Below are positions 38,823 to 47,116 of a stretch of 64,000 bases of DNA, one piece after another; position 1 is the stretch's first letter; every line of letters starts with the position of its first letter. The stretch spans positions 62,001 to 126,000 of the forward strand of contig CAWFFV010000031.1 of assembly GCA_963814985.1 (NCBI GenBank), given 5' to 3'. The stretch comes from CAWFFV01 sp963814985 (GTDB lineage: Bacteria > Chloroflexota > Ktedonobacteria > Ktedonobacterales > Ktedonobacteraceae). Under the pieces are notes generated by a model. It searched no databases, was not told the DNA's origin, and saw only the letters and a list, made by a program, of their open reading frames with translations. Made by a program: the position numbers and the translations under genes.

Positions 38823-39602
38823 ATGCGTCCATTAATTGGAATTCCCTGTCATGCAGGGGTACGTACAGACACCGAGCGACCTATCTATTACAACAATAGG
38901 AGCTACATTCATGCAGTGGAGCGTGCAGGTGGTGTACCTATTCTTATCCCGATCCTTCATGATCTTAGTGGACTCCAAGCGCTACTTCCTCGTCTGGACG
39001 GCCTGTTACTCTCTGGTGGTATCGATGTTCATCCACACCATTATCAGGAAGAACCCCACCCTCTGCTGGGTGAAACAAATCCAGAACTCGATACTCTAGA
39101 GATAGCACTGGCAAAGTGGGCCTTAGCGGAAGATGTACCCACATTAGGTATCTGTCGTGGAATGCAAGTGTTAAATGTGGCATTCGGTGGCAACCTCTAC
39201 CAGGATTTGGGTGATCAGTACCCTGGCAGCTTGAAACATCCCAACTGGGATCAGCCACGCAACACACTCGTCCACCGGGTGCGCATTGAGCCAGGCAGTC
39301 GCATGGAGGAGATATTGGGTGCTCGTGAGGTTCATGTGAATAGTCTGCATCACCAGGCAGCAAAAAACCCTGGCGACGGTATTCAGATCAGTGGTCGTGC
39401 CGACGACGGTGTTGCTGAACTACTGGAAGTTCCTGAACATCGCTTTATGCTGGCCGCACAATGCCATCCAGAAGAGATCTATACAGACGAACCTGTGTGG
39501 GCACGTCTTTTCAATGCCTTCATTGATGCATGCTCTAAGTCTGTAGTACACCAATTGGAGACAGTGCAGCAAGTATTGAAACTTGGAACCAGCCCGGCCT
39601 AG
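38823..39602 (+). CDS. Class I glutamine amidotransferase-like (peptidase C26) hydrolase
   Basis: 259 residues, gamma-glutamyl-GABA hydrolase family (PuuD-like). RPLIGIPCH at the start, LDGLLLSGGIDVHPHHY, catalytic Cys in LGICRGMQVLNVAFGG, VNSLHHQAA, and the His/Glu dyad in AAQCHPEEIY. These enzymes cleave gamma-glutamyl amides of polyamine breakdown products. AAGGAG lies 10 bases before the ATG at 38823. The transcript may pass through the structured RNA and its terminator upstream. Confidence 0.9.
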   Translation: MRPLIGIPCHAGVRTDTERPIYYNNRSYIHAVERAGGVPILIPILHDLSGLQALLPRLDGLLLSGGIDVHPHHYQEEPHPLLGETNPELDTLEIALAKWALAEDVPTLGICRGMQVLNVAFGGNLYQDLGDQYPGSLKHPNWDQPRNTLVHRVRIEPGSRMEEILGAREVHVNSLHHQAAKNPGDGIQISGRADDGVAELLEVPEHRFMLAAQCHPEEIYTDEPVWARLFNAFIDACSKSVVHQLETVQQVLKLGTSPA

Positions 39603-39840
39603 TATAAGACACAATCAGAAGAAAGCCTGGGGCTGGCGAAATCAAGACGATGCCAGGGGTACGCAGCAGTACCCCTCAGCAGGGCCTCTACCCTCCTGTC
39701 TCTCATGCAAAGCATTTTTTCACCCTTTCACTCCCTCAAAGTTACATTTTTCCTGATTCCTCAGCGCCTGAGACGCTTCGCAAGACATTTGTAACTACTC
39801 CCACTTGCGGTGGCTCGCTCTCATTTCATGAGCCATCCTG

Positions 39841-39988
39841 GTAACTATTCAGGTGTTCTCACCACCTGCGGTGGCTCGCCCTCGTTTGTTGGCAGTGGCA
39901 GGGTTTGCGGCGCAAACCCTGCCACTGCCAAAAAACACGAAGCACCTGTGGCGCTGAGGAATCAGGAAAAGGGGACCTGAATAGTTAC
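39841..39988. repeat. Palindromic MITE-like element, family R2 copy 1
   Basis: 148 bases bounded by GTAACTATTCAGGT and its exact inverse ACCTGAATAGTTAC. Inside lies a second large palindrome around TGGCAGTGGCAGGGTTTGCG. Nearly identical to 49444-49595. The flanks, 39603-39840, hold repeat fragments of the same type (CTTGCGGTGGCTCGCTCTC) and no gene. Confidence 0.85.
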
Positions 39989-39992
39989 AGGA

Positions 39993-40045
39993 ATTTTATG
40001 TGGGTGACGTGGTTTGCGTCGCAAACCACATCACCCACATAAAAT
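39993..40045. repeat. 53-bp palindrome adjoining R2 copy 1
   Basis: ATTTTATGTGGGTGACGTGG continues to TTTGCG and is mirrored by the next 26 bases with one mismatch. It lies just past the BMP gene's 3' end on the minus strand and could terminate it. Confidence 0.7.
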
Positions 40046-40079
40046 GCAAGCGAGCCACCGCAGGTGGCAAGTAAACTTT

Positions 40080-41151
40080 CTAAGAAATGGTATCGGGTGG
40101 AGTCAGAGTACCACTGGTGATCTGGTTGGCAAAATCATCAGCCTTCTGCTTAGCATCAGCCGGTACATCTTTGCTGACCGCAGCATAGCCAACACCATCG
40201 TGTGCAAGGTCAAACTTAGGAGGGGTGTTGGTAAACTGCCCATCCTGAAAGTCCTTGATTGTATCATAGACAGAGGTATCAACTCGTTTGAGTGCGCTGG
40301 TGATCACACTCGGATGAATATAGCCCTGATCAGCATCGACACCAATACCAAAGACTCCTTTTTGGTCAGCGGCATCCAGCGCACCGATACCACAACCACC
40401 AGCTACCTGGAAGATAATATCAGCCTGATGCTGGTTAATCTGGCTCAGGGCAAGATCTTTACATTTTGCGGTTGCCGCAAAATCCTGCGAAGTAGCCGAT
40501 AATCACATTAACCTTTGGGTCAACCTTCTGAGCACAGAATTTATACCCGGCGATATAATGGTCGACAGGCGGAATCGAGAGTCCACCAACAGCCGCGATA
40601 GTATTCTTACCCAATAACTTCGGTATTTTGGCCTTGCCATCCAGTTCCATCTGCCCGGCAATGGCACCAACAAGACAACCCGCCTCCTGTTCTTTAAAGA
40701 AGAGTGGTGCCACATTGGGAAGAGTTTCGCAGTCAGATTTTCCTACGGGTACCGCACAACCATCAATAATAGCAAACTTCTTATTTGGCAATGATTTAGC
40801 CACCTGATCTATTGGAGTTTGCATAAGAAAGCCGACGGCAATAACGAGGTCAGCAACCTGTGCGGCCTGGGTCAGGTTTGCAACGTAATCATTCTGGGAC
40901 TGTGTCTGAATGATCCTTTCAGTAAAGCCATACTGCTTTTCAGCTTTCTGGTAGCCCACGTAGGCCAGATGGTTGAAGCCGTTGTCGTTGAGACCTCCAA
41001 TGTCGGTGACGAGTGCAACCTTTATGGTCGGCTTTTGAGTGGTTGTGCCTCCTCCAGCTCCAGTGTTGTTACCACCACCACATGCCGTAAGCAGCAGAGC
41101 AAAAACGGTGAGCAGTGACGTCACCCAAACCATGCCGCCAAATCTTCGCAT
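40080..41151 (-). CDS. BMP/PnrA-type substrate-binding lipoprotein, frameshifted
   Basis: About 355 residues. Signal peptide with lipobox LLTACGGG (Cys ~24). The BMP domain reads IKVALVTDIGGLNDNGFNHL, then IIDGCAVP, FKEQEAGCLVGAIAG and VDHYIAGYKFCAQ; after a break near 40487 (one extra T) it continues SQDFAATAKCKDLAL, AGGCGIGALDAADQKG and VITSALKRVDTSVYDTIK. The family binds nucleosides for an ABC importer, but no permease or ATPase gene is adjacent. The ATG follows AAAGGA. Confidence 0.87.
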
Positions 41152-41206
41152 GTAAAAGTCCTTTCTTCTCGAAAGCGAGAAACCGCCCGTAGAAGTACAT
41201 TACCCT

Positions 41207-41220
41207 TGTACATGTGTACA
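41207..41220. promoter_or_regulatory. TGTACA-TG-TGTACA palindrome upstream of the BMP gene
   Basis: Two TGTACA hexamers separated by TG, flanked by CCCT and GGG, 55 bases before the start codon. This is an operator-like site in the leader of the BMP gene; the binding protein is unknown. Confidence 0.45.
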
Positions 41221-41270
41221 GGGTCAGAGGGCCACAGTAAGATAGAGTAACTACTTCTCAGATCTCTTTT

Positions 41271-41496
41271 CCTGATTCCTCAAGCGGCTTGAGAAGCGGG
41301 ATTGTCAAGGGCGGCCAGCCCTTGACCGGGGTGCGGGGTGTCTCCGCAAAATTTCTTTTTTCTCGCGCCGCCTGCGGTGGCGCACAAAAGAAGTAAAAAG
41401 AGTTTTTGGGGGCACCCCAAGCCCCGCCAGGAGGCTACCGCCCCCTGGACCCCTGCTTTTTTGAACTTTTGAAACAAAAGTTCGGGATGACTCATG
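41271..41496 (+). repeat. Intergenic repeat family R1, copy C
   Basis: Shares with copies B and D the blocks GAGAAGCGGGATTGTCAAGG, CCCTTGACCGGGG and CGCGCCGCCTGCGG, and with copies A and B AAAAAGAGTTTTTGGGG and CGCCAGGAGGCT. The right end carries a GAACTTTTGAAACAAAAGTTC palindrome. It occupies most of the gap 41152-41662. Confidence 0.75.
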
Positions 41497-41503
41497 ACTC
41501 ATA

Positions 41504-41553
41504 CAAAACGAGAGCGAGCCATCCGCAGGTGGCAAGAAGACCTGAGTGGTTAC
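41504..41553 (-). repeat. Half-copy of family R2
   Basis: Read on the minus strand it begins GTAACCACTCAGGT and continues CCACCTGCGGATGGCTCGCT, matching the left half of R2 copies 1 and 2 with a few changes. It abuts R1 copy C. Confidence 0.7.
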
Positions 41554-41662
41554 AAGATAAATATGTTCTTCTACCGATACATACGTAGAGAAGAGGTAAT
41601 TTCTCACAGGCTACGACGAAAAAGAAAGAGCCATCTGAACCCCCTATGAGTGCTCAGATAGC

Positions 41663-44116
41663 TCAAGAAAAGCAGAACTGTATAAGATTTACGAGCAGAA
41701 TCTCATCCAACATCGAGAGATTGACGAACAGATCACAGCTTTGTCTGAGGGTTGCGGACATTGCTTCATCGAAAGCTGCTACTTCAACGCGTACTCCGTG
41801 ATCGGAGCAGTAGTCGAGCATAGGCATAAAATCGCTATCGCCGCTGACCAGGACGATGCAGTCAACAGCTTTGCCATCGACAAGCCTTACTACATCGATG
41901 CACAGATCCAGGTCCAGGTCGGCTTTTTTGGCACCACTGGAAAAGGTTTTATAGTTTTTGGTGGTGATACGATAGCCAAGCCCCTTGACTGCTTGTAAGA
42001 ACATCTGCTCATCGCCGGCTTGTGGGCTGGTGGGACAATAGGCATGCGCTCGAACAAGCCGGCGATTGCCGCGCAAGAAGTCCAGCAACTTGCCAAAATC
42101 TACTGCGATGCGCAAGGTACGAGCCGAGTAGAGCAGGTTAGCAACATCGACAAAGACTCCTACACGTTCAGTCGAAGGGAACGGAGGTAATGTGACCGAG
42201 ACATTGGTAGGAGCCTGACTCGTCCGCCGTAACTCGGTAACCATACGATCTGTCTGTGCTTGAATGGCCTGTACGACAACGCTGGCAACATGATTGAGAG
42301 ATGCTGATGATGGTGCAGCCTCATGGGTACGCGTCGGGTAAACTGGGCTGCGCTGTACCTCAGCACGGGCGCTACGTCCATCACGTGAGAGGAGACTGCC
42401 ACGAGCCGGAGATGGTTCTGGCCCCATAAAAGGTCCGCTTGCTTCGTTGCCCATATTCATCTGGCTAACTGTATAACCAGAGACAATTGTATACGGATTC
42501 GTAGTTGGATTACCAGACGGCACACTGGTTGGACGCGGTGGAATAACCATAGAAGTCGGAAGAATTGGAAGTGGCTCCACTACAGGAGGAACAACAGGTA
42601 CCTCTGTTACAACTGCCGTTGATGGGCTACTGCTGGCTCCGGCACGATGCCGCCGTCGCCGCCGTGGGCTAGCAGCCTTTTGCAATTCAGCATATTCCAG
42701 TGGCGGAAGATCCTCCGGGGCAATCTCTTCTAGTTGTGCCGTCACCTCTGCCACAAGAGCAACATTTTCAACGACAAGTGGTGGGATGATGGTTACCTGC
42801 TCCTTCTGGCGTTCGTGGTGTTGACGACGACGGCCATTTTCTACTGTAGCAGCAGGTGTGATGAGACTCGTGCCTTCTGTTGTCACCGCTTCAGGGAGCC
42901 TGGGTATTTGTGATTCTGTAACGTGTGTTACACTAGCTGCTGACCTTGCTTGTAGCTCGGTGACCCGCTCGCTAACATCTGCGCGACCGAAGGATAAAGT
43001 GGGCGTTGGGCGACTTCCAGTCTCCTTGTCTTGCTTCTCTTCAAGACGAGATGCAAGCTGCGTGGACGCGGCAGGGAGTACTCCATTCGACGTTGTTGGT
43101 CGATCAAAGCGATAGCGACGCGCTGGACGCGCTGGCTCAGGTGCTATAACCGGCTCCACTGGTAAAGGTGTCGGAATAGCAGTGGGAACTGGTTGCAGTG
43201 ATGCTTCGATCGCAGGCGCAGGCACTTCTACAACAGGTTCTTCTCGTTGATGACGACTATGACGCGGCAGACGCAAACGCTGCGCAGGCCGCAACAAAGG
43301 TGATACACCACGTTCTACAGGGGCGGCAGGAGCGATAACAGGGGTCTCCTTTTCCTCTACCTCCTTTTGATCGCTACCAGGCATGCTAACCAAACCTTCG
43401 TCAGTAAGTGAAACTTCTGTTCTATTAAATTCTTCAGTGTGAGCTGGCACAAATGACTCAAGGGAGAGTTGCTCACTCTGGTCTATCGTAGGTAAATCCT
43501 CGTTCACTGGCGTATATACCTCAAACGTGGTCAAATTTGCTTCTGTCGGTAAGAGCAATGGATAAGCCTCCGGCTGTGTCTCTTGAAGCGAGGCATTGAA
43601 GCGAGCCTCGGCTTGACGAAATTCCTTAATAAATTCAGTGAACGGTCGAACCTCATCTATCTCTTCCATCAATGGGATCACCTCTGTATAAGGGAGAGCT
43701 ACCTGCTCTTCTGTCTGTTCTGCAACAGATTTGCTTACAGGTTCAGTGGCATCGCCGACAATAGACTTGCTTACAGGTTCAATAGCAGTTTCAGCCAAAG
43801 TATCTGCAACAAACTCGGTAAGAGCAGTCTCTTCCCTGACTTGAGCTTCGGGGCTATGGATTGCCTGGATGTCCAGGTTCTCACTTTCTGGCACTGTATG
43901 ATGCTCGTCTTCTTGTAATACAGGAGACTCACTATGTGTCTCTAGGCGTAGTTCAAGAGGAGTCGCAAGTTCGGCAGAGGAGAGACCTGCCTGGATTGCA
44001 ACTTCAGCCGATGTCGTGGTGGTAGCGGAGTCTGCCGCAGGTTCGGAAACAGGCAGACACTCCACGACGGATATATCGGCGTCGCTCTGTTCGTGATGAC
44101 TATTTTGTGTTGTCAC
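41663..44116 (-). CDS. NYN-domain (LabA/DUF88-like) ribonuclease with long disordered N-terminus
   Basis: 817 residues. The first ~650 are low-complexity, rich in Glu, Pro, Thr and Ser, with basic patches such as PRRRRRHRAG. The last ~155 form a NYN PIN-like domain: VGVFVDVANLLYSAR (first Asp), GAKKADLDLDLCIDVVRLV and CIVLVSGDSDFMPMLDYC (acidic cluster), then GVRVEVAAF. NYN proteins cut or process RNA with Mg2+. The long acidic tail is unusual for the family. GTG start after GGAGATCTTA. 44117-44377 upstream has only a small hairpin (CGCTACG/CGTAGCG). Confidence 0.87.
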   Translation of the reverse strand: MTTQNSHHEQSDADISVVECLPVSEPAADSATTTTSAEVAIQAGLSSAELATPLELRLETHSESPVLQEDEHHTVPESENLDIQAIHSPEAQVREETALTEFVADTLAETAIEPVSKSIVGDATEPVSKSVAEQTEEQVALPYTEVIPLMEEIDEVRPFTEFIKEFRQAEARFNASLQETQPEAYPLLLPTEANLTTFEVYTPVNEDLPTIDQSEQLSLESFVPAHTEEFNRTEVSLTDEGLVSMPGSDQKEVEEKETPVIAPAAPVERGVSPLLRPAQRLRLPRHSRHQREEPVVEVPAPAIEASLQPVPTAIPTPLPVEPVIAPEPARPARRYRFDRPTTSNGVLPAASTQLASRLEEKQDKETGSRPTPTLSFGRADVSERVTELQARSAASVTHVTESQIPRLPEAVTTEGTSLITPAATVENGRRRQHHERQKEQVTIIPPLVVENVALVAEVTAQLEEIAPEDLPPLEYAELQKAASPRRRRRHRAGASSSPSTAVVTEVPVVPPVVEPLPILPTSMVIPPRPTSVPSGNPTTNPYTIVSGYTVSQMNMGNEASGPFMGPEPSPARGSLLSRDGRSARAEVQRSPVYPTRTHEAAPSSASLNHVASVVVQAIQAQTDRMVTELRRTSQAPTNVSVTLPPFPSTERVGVFVDVANLLYSARTLRIAVDFGKLLDFLRGNRRLVRAHAYCPTSPQAGDEQMFLQAVKGLGYRITTKNYKTFSSGAKKADLDLDLCIDVVRLVDGKAVDCIVLVSGDSDFMPMLDYCSDHGVRVEVAAFDEAMSATLRQSCDLFVNLSMLDEILLVNLIQFCFS

Positions 44117-44377
44117 TAAGATCTCCAGTCTCAGTCGCTACGGACCGTAGCGCAGGATACCACGAAGAGAATGTTCGACTGAAGATAGTTGGGGCGAACA
44201 TCTGTTCTTTGATCTTTTTTCAGCATATTTGCCGATCCACACGCCCATGGGCGGAAACAAGAACATTTTGTTAAAGCGGGGCTTCAACAGTGTGGCCCCT
44301 ACAATATCCTCGGCAGTTATCGTACACTGCGCAATAGATTACTCGGTCCGGTCGTGTCGTTGTCTACGCCGTTATCT

Positions 44378-45151
44378 TCACTCTTGTTGCACGCCACCAC
44401 TGAACGGCGGAACACTGGTGGGCACAGAACATATATCAGAAGCTCTTGTCTCATTCGTCTCTAACGTTGTTGACAGATGACGACTGTCTGGACTAGTATC
44501 CTGCCGGTGAGTGCATGCACATTCTTGCAGCCCCACAGGGCCACGTGCCGTACGCCAAACAGAGATGATGCGTTCCACCGCTGTCACATTCGAGAAGAGC
44601 GCAAGAAGGGCCAGCGCCCAGATACTAGTGTTAGACAAAAGTCCGATAGCCAGTAGAATGACACGTTCAGGGCGAGCAAGCAGTCCGCTTTTGCACTCGA
44701 TCCCCAATCCTTCGGCGCGGGCCTTGGTGTAACTTACCATCAATGAGCCGACTGCGGCTACAAAAATGAAGGTGATCATCCACGTTTGCTCATGTGGAGC
44801 AGGCCAAAGTGGATCTTGGAGGCCGGGACGCTGCAATACATAGTAGAGCAACCCCAACAGGATAATCCCTTCTGAATAGCGGTCTAGCGTCGAGTCTAAG
44901 AATGCGCCAAAGGTTGTGGCAGCGTTACGAACACGAGCCATAGCCCCATCAAACATGTCAAAGATGCCTGCAAACAGCACCAGCATCCCCCCCGCAAACA
45001 AGAATCCTTGAGCAATGACCATTGCGGTCAGAATACTGAGCAACAGCCCTATTACAGTCAACATATTCGGCGTAACACCTAGTCGAGCCAATGGTTGAAT
45101 AAGATGCGCGACTAGATGCCTAACGCGTTGCTGGATGCGTCTGCTAAACAT
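44378..45151 (-). CDS. CDP-alcohol phosphatidyltransferase
   Basis: 257 residues. The full signature D-G-x2-A-R-x8-G-x3-D-x3-D is present in FDGAMARVRNAATTFGAFLD followed by STLD. Five or six membrane helices follow. Such enzymes join a CDP-diacylglycerol to an alcohol such as glycerol phosphate or inositol phosphate to make phospholipids. The N-terminal TPNMLTVIGLLLSI suits the family. The hydrophilic 45-residue tail after ERIISVWRTARGP is unusual and not conserved as far as I know. Confidence 0.9.
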   Translation of the reverse strand: MFSRRIQQRVRHLVAHLIQPLARLGVTPNMLTVIGLLLSILTAMVIAQGFLFAGGMLVLFAGIFDMFDGAMARVRNAATTFGAFLDSTLDRYSEGIILLGLLYYVLQRPGLQDPLWPAPHEQTWMITFIFVAAVGSLMVSYTKARAEGLGIECKSGLLARPERVILLAIGLLSNTSIWALALLALFSNVTAVERIISVWRTARGPVGLQECACTHRQDTSPDSRHLSTTLETNETRASDICSVPTSVPPFSGGVQQE

Positions 45152-45306
45152 ATTGCTATTGTATCACACTTCATCCCAATAGGACTAGCTATTCTTAGTG
45201 AAGTTACGGATTTGCTCAGGCATTACTTCCTATATTAACACCCATTGTGCATGCTACTTGTCAATATTGAATGAGACAGGAACCTCTTTGTAGTAAAACA
45301 ATGAGA

Positions 45307-46133
45307 CTAGGCCACATGGAGTTGTTGTGGTTGCCGACCGCGCTTGCTTACCCGGTAACGGACCCAGCGGACATAGTCTTGCACATCCCATAATTTACCG
45401 CCGGGAGCACTCAGACCTTTCTCCACCGTCGTACGCACATCTTGTGCGGTTTTCCCCTCAAACCAGGTGACGCCACGGCCAATAGCATTCAGGGTATGAG
45501 CGTCGCTGTTCCCAACTTCTGGCAAACCATATACCTCACGATTAACACTCATTGCCAGATGATTCGCGTAAATTCCACAAAAACTGGCATTCCAGGTCTC
45601 TATGCCATCAAACCATACATCTTTAGAAACATGAATACGATCCATAACATGCCGCTGGCAACTATGGCGGAAGAGCCGATGCAGGGGATGTGCGATAACT
45701 GCTAGCCCCCCTGCTCGTGGATCAGATCAATACTGCGCTCCATGCTCAAACCAGGAGGAATACGTTTCTCCACGAAAAGTCCTAGCAGATGACCCTCTGC
45801 GGTACTGACCTCTTCACCCACAATAAAGTCAAAACGGTATGAGCCTTGAGTCCACAGATCACGAGCACGTAGCGAACCCTCAATCACATCATGATCGGTA
45901 ATAGCAATCACATCCAGGTCTGTCTGAGATTGAACGTGCTCCAAAATTTGCTCAATGGTCGCACTACCATCACTGTATGTACTATGCATGTGCAGATCAG
46001 CCTTACCATGCTTCCCTGAATGGTACGCTTGTTGAGGGGTCATCTGCTTACGTTTCTCCAGCATAGCCGTTCCCATAACTTTCGACGTATTCACTGGTAA
46101 CTCGATCGATCTGGTGCGCTTGCTAGTAATCAT
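45307..46133 (-). CDS. PHP-domain phosphoesterase, frameshifted
   Basis: About 275 residues. KADLHMHSTYSDGSATIEQIL and DVIAITDHDVIEG supply the first metal ligands. After the break, LAVIAHPLHRL and LPEVGNSDAHTLNAIG supply the others. The family includes histidinol-phosphatase-like and RNase AM-type 3',5'-nucleotide phosphatases. The break is a G run of six at 45706-45711 that needs seven. The start at 46133 follows AAAGGAG; an open frame extends 14 codons further. It is downstream of, and perhaps separate from, the ArsR gene. Confidence 0.88.
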
Positions 46134-46248
46134 GCCGCTCCTTTTTCCTATCTTTTGGTTGGCAACGTCCTTCACTCTAACTCTAGCACACTCAGGTTAA
46201 GGGTTAGATTCAAAGGTGTAATGTAATGGTTATCATATGACAATCTAC

Positions 46249-46593
46249 TCAATCCTCCAGGCCTGAATCAGCTTCGATTAGAGCCGTACCGAAGGGAGGC
46301 GACTCCAGTAAACCACTGGGATCAGCCAGACTCTCCAGGCATTGCAGATATTGTTGAAAACGCTGAATATTGAGAGAGCAATAGGCCTGACGCCCAATCC
46401 TGCGTGTCTCAATCAGACCTGCACGCCGCAGTTTGCGTAAATGCCAGGAAACGAGCGGCTGGCTCAGATTCAATGTATCTGCCAGGTCGGTAACCGTTAC
46501 TTCTTCTTGACGCGCAAGATGATAAACGATAGTAAGGCGCGCTATATCGGCCAGGGCCTTCATCATGATTTTGAGTTCGCGCCAGTTATTCAT
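46249..46593 (-). CDS. ArsR family transcriptional regulator
   Basis: 114 residues, one winged helix: MKALADIARLTIVYHLARQ, VTDLADTLNLSQPLVSWHLRKL (recognition helix), GLIETRRIGRQAYCSLN. No cysteine metal-binding motif (ELCVCDL-type) is present, so it may respond to something other than arsenic or zinc. A 12-bp palindrome in the upstream region may be its operator. AGAGGATAG precedes the ATG. Confidence 0.87.
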   Translation of the reverse strand: MNNWRELKIMMKALADIARLTIVYHLARQEEVTVTDLADTLNLSQPLVSWHLRKLRRAGLIETRRIGRQAYCSLNIQRFQQYLQCLESLADPSGLLESPPFGTALIEADSGLED

Positions 46594-46638
46594 CTATCCT
46601 CTGCTCTTTGCTTGGAAGGATCGTATAAAGATTTATTT

Positions 46639-46650
46639 CATAAATTTATG
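46639..46650. promoter_or_regulatory. CATAAATTTATG palindrome upstream of arsR-like gene
   Basis: A perfect 12-bp palindrome 46 bases before the ArsR start, in an AT-rich promoter area, typical of ArsR/SmtB autoregulatory sites. The rest of 46594-47116 shows no gene. Confidence 0.4.
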
Positions 46651-47116
46651 TTTATATATAACATATTCATCAGTAATAAGTCAAGGGAGGTCCAAAAAGC
46701 CTGCTAACCTCATGAATTACTGATATAGTTAAATAGAAGAAGCTATGCATATAGGTGCTTTGATCTAACCGCCCGTTCGTTACTTTCCCTTTGCCTATCC
46801 CGTTACTATATACGGAACGAGAATCAATGTAAGCTCATCGTAGAACACGCCTCTTTAGCTTGTCATTTATCCGGCATCAGTTAATAAAAGATGTACAACA
46901 TGTTACCTGGCAAAGAACATATATAAAAATATCATTGATATGTAGTGATGAGTATGAATGCATGTTGTTTTCTAGTGTGGCTCTTTAGACATTTTCTGAC
47001 GGATTTTGTAGAGCTTTTTTCTATCATGGAGGTGAAAAAAGTAAACACGATAGCAATATATACTACATCGATTTCTTCTTTACTCTTGTACCAAATATTG
47101 AGAAAGAGGGTAGGAA

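Noticed and set aside
44229..44480. Plus-strand frame of 83 codons beside the CDP-alcohol phosphotransferase
   Set aside because: It mostly overlaps that gene's 3' end in antisense and has no recognisable features.
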